From: RUG14300 sp964561145
GTDB taxonomy: Bacteria; Bacillota; Clostridia; Christensenellales; CAG-1252
Reading direction: 5' to 3'
NCBI GenBank assembly: GCA_964561145.1
Contig: CAZLNZ010000018.1
Span: 1 to 40,426, forward strand
DNA: 40,426 nt
How positions within the stretch are numbered: the stretch's first letter is position 1; every line of letters begins with the position of its first letter. The notes beneath the pieces were generated by a model. The model searched no databases. It was not told where the DNA came from and saw only the letters and a list, made by a program, of their open reading frames with translations. The position numbers and the translations under genes were made by a program. Positions 31,278-39,207 of this stretch are shown piece after piece.

Positions 31278-33347
31278 TTAGTAGAAAAATAATTTTAGAC
31301 GCGTTTCTTCAGGCAAAATATCGAATCTAAGGAAGCTCATCATAAAGGTTCCTCGTCCCGATGAAATGGTTCTCAAATCACCGGCATATCCGAACATTTG
31401 TCTCAAAGGTATCTCGGCGTGTATTGTATAAATATCACCGTCCGCCTCTGTTCCCTTTATCTTGCCACCTCTTTGACTTATATTGTTATTTATGTCACCA
31501 AGGTATTGAGAGGGAGTCATTATTTCTACCTTCATTATTGGCTCTAGTACTTGGGTCTTAACATTTTCAACTGCTTGTTTGAAGGCGTCAGACCCCGCAA
31601 AACTAAATGCCATTTCACTGCTATCAACCTCATGCATCTGCCCCGTCAATACCGTTGCCTTGAAATCAACGACCTCATAACCGTAATTTCCCGCATGACG
31701 CGCGTCCTCGATGCCTCGTTGCGCAGCTTTAATAAATTCTTTTGTCAAATCTCCGTTTCTAACGGAATCCTCGTATATAACACCCGAACCACTTGGAAGG
31801 GGCTCGAATAAAACGGTCACTTCACCGAATTGACCTTTGCCCCCGGTTTGCTTTATCTGCTGTCCTGTAACCGTGACAGAACGAGCCAAAGCCTCACGAT
31901 AACTAACCTGAGGTTTTCCGATTGCCGCTTCGACCTTGAATTCACGTCTTAGCCTTTCAACCAAAATCTCCAGATGAAGTTCTCCCATACCGGCAATGAT
32001 GGTTTGTCCCGTTTCTCTGTCCACGTAAGTGCGGAAGCTCGGGTCCTCCACCGAAAGCCTTTGAAAAGCGGCTTCCATCTTATCTCGGCTAGCCTTTGTA
32101 CGTGGCTCTATTGCCTGACGAACAACGGGCTCGGGAAGATTGACTTCTCCGTATATAATAGGATGTTGTCCGTTGCATACAGTATTGCCTGTAACAGCCT
32201 CCTTTAATCCTATTATTGCACCGATATCACCGGTACGTAGCTCGTCGACGTCAACCCTTTCATTTGCGTGAAGTCGTACAATTCTTCCGACTCTATCCTT
32301 ACATTGCTTGTTAGCATTGTAAATCATGTCATTGGTTTTTACAACTCCGCTGTACACTCTTGTGTAACAAAGCTTTCCGTATTGGTCACAGGAAATCTTA
32401 AACACCAGTGCACTGAAGGGCTCATTATCCGACGGGATACGCTTTATTTTTTTATTGGTATTTTTCGGATCAACGCCTTCCGTGTACTCAATATCCAAGG
32501 GGGAAGGCAAATAATCGCATACAGCATCTATTAGCTTTACAATTCCCTTATTATTGTAGGCGGAACCGCATAATACCGGTACGAGTTTGTTTGACACAAC
32601 GCCTTTTCGGATGGCTCTTTTTAAGGCTTCTACGGAAATGGGCTCATCCATCAAGAACTGCTCCATTAGGTCATCGTCAAAATCGGCAGCCTTTTCGATA
32701 AGTTCCGCTCTTTGAAGTTCCGCATCGTCTAGAATATCCGCAGGAATATCAACGTATTCGGCATACTTCGTTTGAGTTTCACCCTCTTCGTCAAAGAGCA
32801 ATGCCTTCATTTCAACGAGATCTACAATACCTCTGAAATTCTTTTCCGCTCCGATAGGCAATTGAATCGCCACGGCGTTGGCGTTAAGTCTTGCTCTCAT
32901 CATATCGATGACTCTGGAGAAATTAGCTCCGTCTAAGTCCATCTTATTTACGAACGCAATACGAGGAACATGATATCTGTCCGCTTGACGCCATACCGTT
33001 TCCGATTGAGGCTCCACGCCGCCCTTAGCACAATATACGGCAACTGCTCCGTCAAGAACTCTCAAGCTACGTTCAACCTCTATAGAGAAGTCTACGTGTC
33101 CCGGAGTGTCGATTATATTAATCTGACAATTCTTCCAGAAAACCGTGGTAGCGGCAGAGGTAATTGTTATCTTACGCTCCTGCTCTTGCTCCATCCAGTC
33201 CATTGTCGCCGAACCCTCGTGCACCTCTCCTACCTTACGGATTTTACCGGTATAAAATAGGATACGCTCGGTCGTGGTGGTCTTACCGGCGTCTATATGA
33301 GCCATTATTCCTATGTTTCTAATTAAATCAATGGGTTCTGTTCTCAT
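31278..33347 (-). CDS. fusA: Elongation factor G
   Basis: 689 residues. Translocation GTPase, also acting in ribosome recycling. AHIDAGKT (16-23), DTPGHVDF, NKMD and the complete five-domain layout are present, and the domain IV tip region is intact. It follows rpsG by 31 bases in the str operon. The last residues (RLKLFFY) are more hydrophobic than usual, but the stop is in the expected region. Confidence 0.98.
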   Translation of the reverse strand: MRTEPIDLIRNIGIMAHIDAGKTTTTERILFYTGKIRKVGEVHEGSATMDWMEQEQERKITITSAATTVFWKNCQINIIDTPGHVDFSIEVERSLRVLDGAVAVYCAKGGVEPQSETVWRQADRYHVPRIAFVNKMDLDGANFSRVIDMMRARLNANAVAIQLPIGAEKNFRGIVDLVEMKALLFDEEGETQTKYAEYVDIPADILDDAELQRAELIEKAADFDDDLMEQFLMDEPISVEALKRAIRKGVVSNKLVPVLCGSAYNNKGIVKLIDAVCDYLPSPLDIEYTEGVDPKNTNKKIKRIPSDNEPFSALVFKISCDQYGKLCYTRVYSGVVKTNDMIYNANKQCKDRVGRIVRLHANERVDVDELRTGDIGAIIGLKEAVTGNTVCNGQHPIIYGEVNLPEPVVRQAIEPRTKASRDKMEAAFQRLSVEDPSFRTYVDRETGQTIIAGMGELHLEILVERLRREFKVEAAIGKPQVSYREALARSVTVTGQQIKQTGGKGQFGEVTVLFEPLPSGSGVIYEDSVRNGDLTKEFIKAAQRGIEDARHAGNYGYEVVDFKATVLTGQMHEVDSSEMAFSFAGSDAFKQAVENVKTQVLEPIMKVEIMTPSQYLGDINNNISQRGGKIKGTEADGDIYTIHAEIPLRQMFGYAGDLRTISSGRGTFMMSFLRFDILPEETRLKLFFY

Positions 33348-33378
33348 AATCTCACGCCGAAGTTAAGCTTTGTTTTTT

Positions 33379-33849
33379 TTAATAACGATAGTGAGCGAAT
33401 GCCTTGTTTGCGTCTGCTTGACGATGCATTTCGTCTCTTCTCTTAATTGTTGCGCCTACACCGTTGTAAGCATCGATAAGCTCACCTGCAAGTCTTGCAT
33501 CGCTGGTACGCTCGCTACGTTTACGCATAAACATAACCAACCAACGGATTGCAAGTGTTTGCTTACGCTCCTCACGGATGTCGCAGGGAACCTGATAGGT
33601 TGCACCACCGACTCTGCGGGCTTTTACTTCTACTTGGGGCTTAGCATTTTCCAATGCCTTCAAGAATACCTCGTGGGGATTCTCGCCCGTCTTTTCCTTT
33701 ATCATTTCAAATGCGCCGTAAACGATACCTTCCGCAATACCCTTTTTGCCGTCATACATAATTTGGTTGACGAGCTTTGTTACGATAGAATCACCGTAAA
33801 TAGGATCGGGAAGTACTTCACGCTTCGGTACGTTACCTCTTCTTGGCAT
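33379..33849 (-). CDS. rpsG: 30S ribosomal protein S7
   Basis: 156 residues. MPRRGNVPKREVLPDPIYGD opens it; GGATYQVPCDIREERKQTLA and the basic end HRQADANKAFAHYRY follow. It organises the 30S head and the mRNA exit. In E. coli S7 represses the str operon by binding the rpsL-rpsG spacer; here that spacer is only 45 bases. Confidence 0.98.
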   Translation of the reverse strand: MPRRGNVPKREVLPDPIYGDSIVTKLVNQIMYDGKKGIAEGIVYGAFEMIKEKTGENPHEVFLKALENAKPQVEVKARRVGGATYQVPCDIREERKQTLAIRWLVMFMRKRSERTSDARLAGELIDAYNGVGATIKRRDEMHRQADANKAFAHYRY

Positions 33850-33894
33850 AATTAATCTCCTATATTAAATAAAGTCGCATCATCCGAACGATGA

Positions 33895-34266
33895 TTATTT
33901 GGGTCTCTTCGCGCCGTATTTGGAACGAGCCTGCATACGTTTTGCAACGCCTACAGTATCACGAGTACCACGGATTATATGATATCTAACACCCGGTAAG
34001 TCCTTTACTCTGCCGCCGCGGATAAGAACTACGCTGTGCTCTTGAAGGTTATGTCCGATACCGGGGATATAAACGGTACCTTCCATACCATTGGACAAAC
34101 GTACTCTTGCAATTTTACGCATAGCGGAGTTAGGCTTCTTAGGGGTGGTCGTGGTTACAGACAAACAAACGCCTTGCTTTTGAGGGCATTTTTGAAGAAT
34201 AGGACTCAAGGTCTTCTTGGTTTGTCTTTCTCGGCCGTACCTAATTAATTGATTGATTGTTGGCAT
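33895..34266 (-). CDS. rpsL: 30S ribosomal protein S12
   Basis: 123 residues. Decoding-centre protein. TTPKKPNSAMRK contains Lys43, the position that determines streptomycin sensitivity; it is Lys, the sensitive type. The GRVKDLPGVRYHIIRGTRD loop (with the Asp that is methylthiolated in many bacteria) is present. Starts with AGGAGG six to eight bases upstream. Confidence 0.98.
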   Translation of the reverse strand: MPTINQLIRYGRERQTKKTLSPILQKCPQKQGVCLSVTTTTPKKPNSAMRKIARVRLSNGMEGTVYIPGIGHNLQEHSVVLIRGGRVKDLPGVRYHIIRGTRDTVGVAKRMQARSKYGAKRPK

Positions 34267-34338
34267 TACCTTAACCTCCTGTTAAAAATCGGATGAGCTC
34301 TCCACCAACCCAGAGGATAACTCTTCTCTCCCTTGCCG

Positions 34339-34587
34339 CTAAACCAGTCCTACAACCGCAGTAGGAACGTCAACGCCCGCCGCAAGTCCCAACTCCCATC
34401 GGGTGGGACAATAAACGACTTCCACACACTTGGCGTCTATCGCCTCTAATACACATTGTTTGACAAAGTCTTCGCTATCCAAAGCCACGACGACACACCT
34501 GACCTCGTTTTTCTGGATACCCTTTAACACTTGACGCAATCCGACAAGCATCGAAGAGGACTCGGAAATACACTGCTTGTAATCCAT
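34339..34587 (-). CDS. rplGB: YbxF-type L7Ae-like K-turn RNA-binding protein
   Basis: 82 residues starting MDYKQCISESSSMLVGLRQV. It belongs to the L7Ae/L30e/S12e/Gadd45 fold family and has the length and position (directly before rpsL) of B. subtilis YbxF, which binds K-turn RNAs. VVALDSEDFVKQCVLEA and VYCPTRWELGLAAGVDV fit the fold. The ATG at 34587 has AGGAGG seven bases upstream; the longer reading from 34635 has none. First gene of the str operon. Confidence 0.9.
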   Translation of the reverse strand: MDYKQCISESSSMLVGLRQVLKGIQKNEVRCVVVALDSEDFVKQCVLEAIDAKCVEVVYCPTRWELGLAAGVDVPTAVVGLV

Positions 34588-34653
34588 TAGCGCCTCCTTG
34601 TATCTTCTTATCAGCACATAAAAAGACACTTGCACTTTTCTACAAGTAAAAAG

Positions 34654-34682
34654 ATTCTAACACCCCAAATAAAAACTGTCAA
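34654..34682 (-). promoter_or_regulatory. str operon promoter
   Basis: TTGACA (34677-34682), 17 bp, TAGAAT (34654-34659). +1 near 34647, giving a leader of about 60 bases before ybxF. Confidence 0.85.
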
Positions 34683-34850
34683 TTGATTTTTCAACAATTG
34701 TTTCTTGATTTTTATTTATTTCAATAAAAAATACTTTATGCCCCGATTTTTATTGCCGATTTTAACAAAACACCTAAAACAGTACCCCCGACCAATGCAT
34801 GAACCGTTAAAAGAATATTATTGTTAATGTTTGTGGATTTACATGCTTTA
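34683..34850. other. Intergenic spacer, no gene seen
   Basis: AT-rich sequence between the str promoter and the terminator of the next gene to the right. No coding region or structured RNA that I can support. Confidence 0.5.
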
Positions 34851-34881
34851 TATAAAAAACAACCCTTGACCAAAGAGTTGT
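34851..34881 (-). terminator. Terminator of the InlB-repeat lipoprotein gene
   Basis: ACAACCCTT (34859-34867) and AAGAGTTGT (34873-34881) make a 9 bp stem (one G-U pair in the RNA), followed on the minus strand by TTTTTTATA. Confidence 0.8.
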
Positions 34882-34947
34882 ATTTTACAAATTCCGATAA
34901 CCTTTTTTATGTTAATAAATGCGGGTTGTCATATCACCTATACAATC

Positions 34948-36468
34948 CTACTGAGAGGACTTCCAGCTTGCAGTAAACGTACGATCCTTGTCAAGCGTCA
35001 TTCCGTCATAATAGCCACCTGCCCAACCTAGAAATACCAATCCTTTCCTTTCCGGTGCGTCGGGTGGAACAATAACTTCACCGTATTCGGCAACAACAAT
35101 CTTGATTGCTTCACCGCCAACATAAAAAGCATAGGTATATTTTCTCAATGACTCCGCAAAGGTCGCTACAAATTCGACATCACAACGAATTTCCATTCCT
35201 TCGCTAAAATCGGACCAACCTATAAAGGTATATTCATATTTGTTCGTAGCTTCTTTTTCAGGTGACGTAGGAGGAACAATCAAGGTTCCGTATTCCGCCT
35301 GTCCGCTAGATAAAACCTCTCCGCCCTCGTCCAAAAACGAATACGAATATATTCTGGTCACGCTATCATACATTGCATAAAAATCGGTTGTTTCCAATAT
35401 TTCATCGAGACTTTTGTCCCAACCTATAAATATATAGTCGAATTGTGCAGTCGATTCTCTGGTCGGTTCGGCTCCTATATATTCCGCACTAGAACCATAT
35501 TCCACTTCTATGCTCTGCAAAAGCTCCTCTCCGTTATAAAAATTGACACTAAAGGAAAGGGGATGTGCTGCAAACAACGGAACTGCGGTAAAGTCTGAAA
35601 TAACCCTTTGAGGCAGCTCGTCTGCAATACCGTCACCGTCCAAATCCCAACCGATAAAAGAGTAAGCGTATGCCTCATCGGATGCTTTTGTGACCTTACT
35701 CGGAGGTAGTATCGCAGTACCGTAGTCCACCTTTTGGGACTTCAGCACATTGCCCTGTGCGTCAAGAAATTTGTACGTATATTTAAAAACAACTCTCTCG
35801 AATCGAGCATAAACAATCATATCGCTATGTATATTTGAGAAATCCGCACTCCAACCGATAAAGGTAAAGCTCGCCTGATCGTCATTCGGAAGCTTCGGAT
35901 CATTTGGCAATTCAATCTGTCCGCCTTCAACGACCTCTCTTGTCGCATAAGGCTCGTCATCCGTACTTCTTGCATAGAAATAAATATGACATATCTTCAA
36001 ATATCTTGCCCAAAGCTCGACATCATCGTCTAAGACCTCGGGAAGTCCCTCCCATTCGGAAAAGGTGTATCCGTTTCTGTTCGGAGCTTTAGGGTAACGG
36101 ATTTCTTCAAAAGAAGAGATTTTTTGAGTTGCGACTTCATTTCCGGAATAATCATAAAAAGTAACGTTATAATACACCTTATCATCGGCGATAGCCTTCC
36201 ATCCGGCATATAGGCAACAATCCCCTTCTATATCAGCCATATCCGCAGGAATTGTACCTTCGGAATCGAGGAACCAACCTATAAAGTCATAGCCCTCCTT
36301 GTTTGGAACAATATCGTCTCCGTTTTGATATTTGAAAAGGGTGGTTTGTTTCAGAAGCTCGTCTCCGTCATAAAAGGATAGATTGATATCCTCAACCTCG
36401 TTAAAGCTACAAGCTACTGCCGATGTGCATATTAACAATAAAATCAATAAAACAATACCCTTTTTCAT
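34948..36468 (-). CDS. Lipoprotein with seven InlB-like (Listeria-Bacteroides) repeats
   Basis: 506 residues. Signal peptide with lipobox SAVAC, lipidated Cys20. The mature part is almost entirely seven repeats of about 60-77 residues of the InlB B-repeat/List_Bact type. Each starts with a strand such as YTYKFLD or VNFYNGEELL, has a central YGxxIxPP-like turn, and carries the hallmark FIGW (FIGWFLD, FIGWSAD, FIGWDLD, FIGWDKS, FIGWSDF, FLGWAGG; SEWEG in repeat 2). Such repeats are beta-grasp-like spacers of surface proteins. No catalytic or LPXTG region is present. A host- or matrix-binding role is inference. Confidence 0.88.
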   Translation of the reverse strand: MKKGIVLLILLLICTSAVACSFNEVEDINLSFYDGDELLKQTTLFKYQNGDDIVPNKEGYDFIGWFLDSEGTIPADMADIEGDCCLYAGWKAIADDKVYYNVTFYDYSGNEVATQKISSFEEIRYPKAPNRNGYTFSEWEGLPEVLDDDVELWARYLKICHIYFYARSTDDEPYATREVVEGGQIELPNDPKLPNDDQASFTFIGWSADFSNIHSDMIVYARFERVVFKYTYKFLDAQGNVLKSQKVDYGTAILPPSKVTKASDEAYAYSFIGWDLDGDGIADELPQRVISDFTAVPLFAAHPLSFSVNFYNGEELLQSIEVEYGSSAEYIGAEPTRESTAQFDYIFIGWDKSLDEILETTDFYAMYDSVTRIYSYSFLDEGGEVLSSGQAEYGTLIVPPTSPEKEATNKYEYTFIGWSDFSEGMEIRCDVEFVATFAESLRKYTYAFYVGGEAIKIVVAEYGEVIVPPDAPERKGLVFLGWAGGYYDGMTLDKDRTFTASWKSSQ

Positions 36469-36493
36469 ACATTTCCTTTGTTATTCACCGATA

Positions 36494-36523
36494 TTATGCT
36501 ATAAGTTATATCTTTGCTGTCAA
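36494..36523 (-). promoter_or_regulatory. Possible promoter of the InlB-repeat gene
   Basis: TTGACA (36518-36523) on the minus strand is a perfect -35. The -10 is ambiguous: TAGCAT at 16 bp or CATAAT at 19 bp. Confidence 0.45.
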
Positions 36524-36735
36524 AAATCGTTTTCATTTTATTATTTATTTCTTCTTTTGTCAACATTGTCCTTTAACACATCATCATTCTTAACTAACAT
36601 TTAATCATATTAATTACTTCTTAGTAAAAAAACATCTTCTCATCTTGGGGATAAAGTGTACAATATCACAAGATAAGCCTACGTTAACAAGGCGTATTTT
36701 TCCATAGGGGCTTGCTTTATTCTTTGCGATTAATA

Positions 36736-36806
36736 TGGTGAAATACAGATATTGCACATCGCCCCGATGGAGTTCGACTACAGGTTTCGCCTTTCGCTCA
36801 GTATGA
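36736..36806. repeat. Structured intergenic repeat, family A, copy 4 (degenerate)
   Basis: GAAATACAGATATTGCACATC, split as GAAATACAG and ATATTGCACATC, then CGCCCCGATGGAGTTCGACTA and CAGGTTTCGCCTTTCGCTCA. The middle GGGG is broken to GGAG and the last GAC reads GAA. It is about 29 kb from the other copies. A family B-like end (TATTGTACCACGTC..CAGTATGAC) follows at 36883-36912. Confidence 0.65.
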
Positions 36807-37020
36807 AATTTGGCTTTTTTTAATATTTTTTATTACTATTATACCCCGAATCTACTATTCATATGTTTGTCAATTTGTCATTATATTGTACCACGTCTTT
36901 TGGCAGTATGACGTATATATGTAACATTATAATGCTCTTACCTATTATTTGTAACAATTCTCAGCTTTTACATCTGCCATACTGTTATTTGGATGCTTTA
37001 TCAACATTCCGTACCCCATC

Positions 37021-37146
37021 TTACATTGACAAGTTATTCTGAAGAAAAGCCAATAATTGTTTGTTAAGTCTCGTAATATACTCTCGAGTATATCCGAACC
37101 TTTCGGCAGCACTCTCTTGGGTATTATTCTCCACATATATACGCAT
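37021..37146 (-). pseudogene. Sigma-factor-like HTH fragment
   Basis: A 41-codon reading frame whose product contains TQESAAERFGYTREYITRL and then NKQLLAFLQ, a helix-turn-helix pattern like region 4 of sigma-70-family factors or a phage/transposon DNA-binding domain. There is no ribosome site and a TAA lies five codons before the ATG. It is therefore more likely the leftover end of a lost gene than a live one. The overlapping longer frame at 36945-37157 has no protein-like character. Confidence 0.4.
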
Positions 37147-37221
37147 GTATATATCATATTAGTTTAGGAGAAATGAAATCCCCCAAAAATAAGCTTAAAA
37201 TAAGCAATTTTCCTACAAAAT

Positions 37222-37256
37222 ACGCACTTTTTTTTGCATACGCACTTTTTTTGCAT
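37222..37256. repeat. Short tandem repeat
   Basis: ACGCACTTTTTTTTGCAT is followed directly by ACGCACTTTTTTTGCAT, differing by one T. Confidence 0.7.
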
Positions 37257-37295
37257 ATTTTTCGTCCGTTTTTGGTACTTTTTTGAGTATTTTTT
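37228..37295. other. Helically phased T-tracts (predicted bent DNA)
   Basis: T-runs of 5-8 bases start at 37228, 37246, 37258, 37269, 37279 and 37290. The last five are spaced 10-12 bp, one DNA turn, the classic pattern of intrinsically curved DNA. Confidence 0.65.
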
Positions 37296-37685
37296 CGATT
37301 TCAAAATATTTTTCAAAATAAAATAATACTAATTTAATACCAAATTCGATTTTTTATTTAGCCCTTGATTTCACTAACAATACAATGTTTCGTTTCAGCT
37401 CCCGTCTCAATTTACGAGAAACTCTAAATAAGGTCAATTAGTAATTTAGAGCACAATCGTATATGTTTACTTTATCATAAATAAAAGTGTATTGCAAGCG
37501 AGAATATCAAAGTTATGAAAAATGTGTTTTCAATTCAATACCGAATAATATTTCTGAATAAACTTTTTTTCATTGGTTAATAGGTCTCAGTTTTTTATAG
37601 CCTTTCATGGTGTCGTTGTAATATAGAGCAATTATCGCAACAATAATGTTCATAGACTCTCAATTAAATTCAAAATTGAACAAAA
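37296..37685. other. Intergenic spacer, no gene seen
   Basis: AT-rich. The only feature noticed is an 8 bp inverted repeat, CTCTAAAT (37422-37429) with ATTTAGAG (37444-37451). No coding sequence is supportable here. Confidence 0.5.
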
Positions 37686-37724
37686 CCGTGTGCAGCCAGT
37701 CTTTCAAAGAGCAGTCACACACGG
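37686..37724 (-). terminator. Possible terminator after the aldo/keto reductase
   Basis: CCGTGTG (37686-37692) pairs with CACACGG (37718-37724), with a smaller internal CTTT-C-AAAG hairpin. The T-run on the minus strand is short (TTTTGTT). Confidence 0.5.
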
Positions 37725-37754
37725 GCTATTTTAGAGATTAAGATATTCGGATCA

Positions 37755-38594
37755 TCAGAACGAACTCATATTATCCGTCCAGAACGGAGCCCTCATCTGT
37801 GGCACCGAGCTGACACCCGCGTCCAAATACGCAATAGACTCCATCTCTTCGGTGGAAAGTTCAAAGTCAAATATGTCGATGTTTTCGGCAATGCGCTCCT
37901 CGTGAACTGTCTTTGGAATAGCAATCATATCCGACTGTATATGCCATCTTAAGATGATCTGTCCGACGGACTTTCCATGCGTCTCGGCAATCTTTACGAG
38001 CCTTGGATTTGAGAAGATGTTGTATTGCCCCTGTGCAAACGGGCTGTATGCTTCAGCCGCAATTTTGTTTTCCTTCAGAATGTTCCGAATGAGTCGCTGC
38101 GCATTAAAGGGATGCATCTCAAACTGCATAATTTGCGGTTTCTCCTCATTGTGAATGATAAAGTCTTCCAGCCTGTCCGGGACGAAGTTGGCAATACCGA
38201 TTGCCCTGACATAGCCGTCCCTGTAAAGCTCCGTCATCGCACGCCAAGTTCCGTAGGTGTCGTTGTAGGGGTGGTGGATCAGAAGCAAATCCACATAATC
38301 CATCTGAAGCCTTTTCAGGGATTCAAAGAAGGACTTTTTCGCATTGTCATAGGTGCAGTTGGCAATTTTCAGCTTGGTCGTAACAAAAAGCTCCTTCCTT
38401 GCCACAGATGCCTATTTGACTGCATTCCCGACAAATTCCTCGTTCCCATAGCTCTGCGCAGTATCAATCAGACGGTAGCCCTTGTCGATGGCCTTGACCA
38501 GCGTTTCCTCGCAAAGTGCGCCGTCCTTGACCGCCAATGTTCCAATGCCGAGCTTCGGCATCTTTACGCCGTTTCTTAATGTGATGAATTCCAT
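37755..38594 (-). pseudogene. Aldo/keto reductase interrupted by one in-frame TAG
   Basis: Two adjacent segments in the same frame make one aldo/keto reductase of about 279 codons. Codon 61 is TAG (38412-38414), between NAVK and ASVARKELFVTTKL; no bases are lost. The active-site tetrad is otherwise intact: Asp44, Tyr49, Lys74 (TTKL) and His107 (LLLIHHP). The coenzyme-binding end (IAIPKTVHEERIAENIDIFDF) is also complete. AGGAGG precedes the ATG. A CAG or GAG codon changed to TAG is the simplest cause; a sequencing error or natural suppression is possible. The region looks more GC-rich than the spacers around it. Confidence 0.85.
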
Positions 38595-38606
38595 TAGGTT
38601 TCCTCC

Positions 38607-38747
38607 TTATCTGTTTTCGTATCTTTGATTTTTGTTTATCTCTGCTATCCTTTGTATCTCACCATCTGCCATTTCAAAGTTAAACACATCGATGTTTTAA
38701 GCGATATGCTCCGGATCGCTGGATCCGGGAATAACGACATAGGTTCC
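38607..38747 (-). pseudogene. C-terminal remnant of a second aldo/keto reductase
   Basis: The minus strand encodes GTYVVIPGSSDPEHIA, stop (TAA at 38697-38699), then NIDVFNFEMADGEIQRIAEI. This is the coenzyme-binding C-terminus of an aldo/keto reductase, like the VIPGSS..EHIAEN..VFDFEL end of the family. No N-terminal part exists upstream. The 38412-38594 gene begins right after it, so it looks like the residue of a tandem duplicate or a replaced gene. Confidence 0.75.
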
Positions 38748-38756
38748 TTTTCTTCA

Positions 38757-39131
38757 TTATTTTTTCTGTTTTCTTGGTTTGTTTTCCGTAATATCGAAAC
38801 TCACATTCACAAGAAACTCCAAAAGGTCATTGGGGGCATCCGGCAGAAGTACCGATACCCAATGCAACTTGTTCATATGATAAGCAGGATATACTCCATC
38901 CGAGGCTCCAAACGAACAAGATAGCACAAATGGTAATTTCAAATTGACAACATCGATGACCTCATCACTGTTCTGTCCGAACTTGTGCCGTGATACCCTC
39001 ATCGTCAGTGCGTACCATTTCTGATTATCTGTATGTCTCAACACTGCGGTTTGAGATTTTCCATCGAAAGGATAATCAGGCGATATACCATGCACAGAAC
39101 GGCAGTATTCAAAAAACTCTTCTCTTGTCAT
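38757..39131 (-). CDS. MmcQ/YjbR family protein
   Basis: 124 residues. MTREEFFEYCRSVHGISPDYPFDG, split as MTREEFFEYCRSVHG and ISPDYPFDG, together with YPAYHMNKLHWVSVLLPDA, is the MmcQ/YjbR (CyaY-like fold) signature. Members are often called DNA-binding proteins, but their function is poorly known. A basic tail (ENKPRKQKK) ends it. GGAGG lies 14 bases before the ATG, rather far. It lies 76 bases after fic on the same strand and could be co-transcribed. Confidence 0.85.
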   Translation of the reverse strand: MTREEFFEYCRSVHGISPDYPFDGKSQTAVLRHTDNQKWYALTMRVSRHKFGQNSDEVIDVVNLKLPFVLSCSFGASDGVYPAYHMNKLHWVSVLLPDAPNDLLEFLVNVSFDITENKPRKQKK

Positions 39132-39207
39132 ATGTGTTCCGACTTCCTCCTTCGACGTTTACCGACGTATTTTCCGAAATGTGCTTTGATAGTCTACATT
39201 TTAATTA

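Noticed and set aside
34588..34650. K-turn autoregulatory site in the ybxF leader
   Set aside because: CTGA and GA-rich segments and a CTTGTA/TACAAG pairing exist, but the tandem G-A geometry of a K-turn could not be assembled convincingly.
36668..36705. Plus-strand terminator GCCT..AGGC with T-run
   Set aside because: The stem is only four pairs and no plus-strand gene precedes it.
36945..37157. 70-residue minus-strand ORF
   Set aside because: Composition is not protein-like and it overlaps, in another frame, the more convincing HTH fragment at 37021-37146.
38412..38414. TAG read as an amino acid (recoded genome)
   Set aside because: rplB and rplC end with TAG at their normal lengths, so TAG is a working stop codon.
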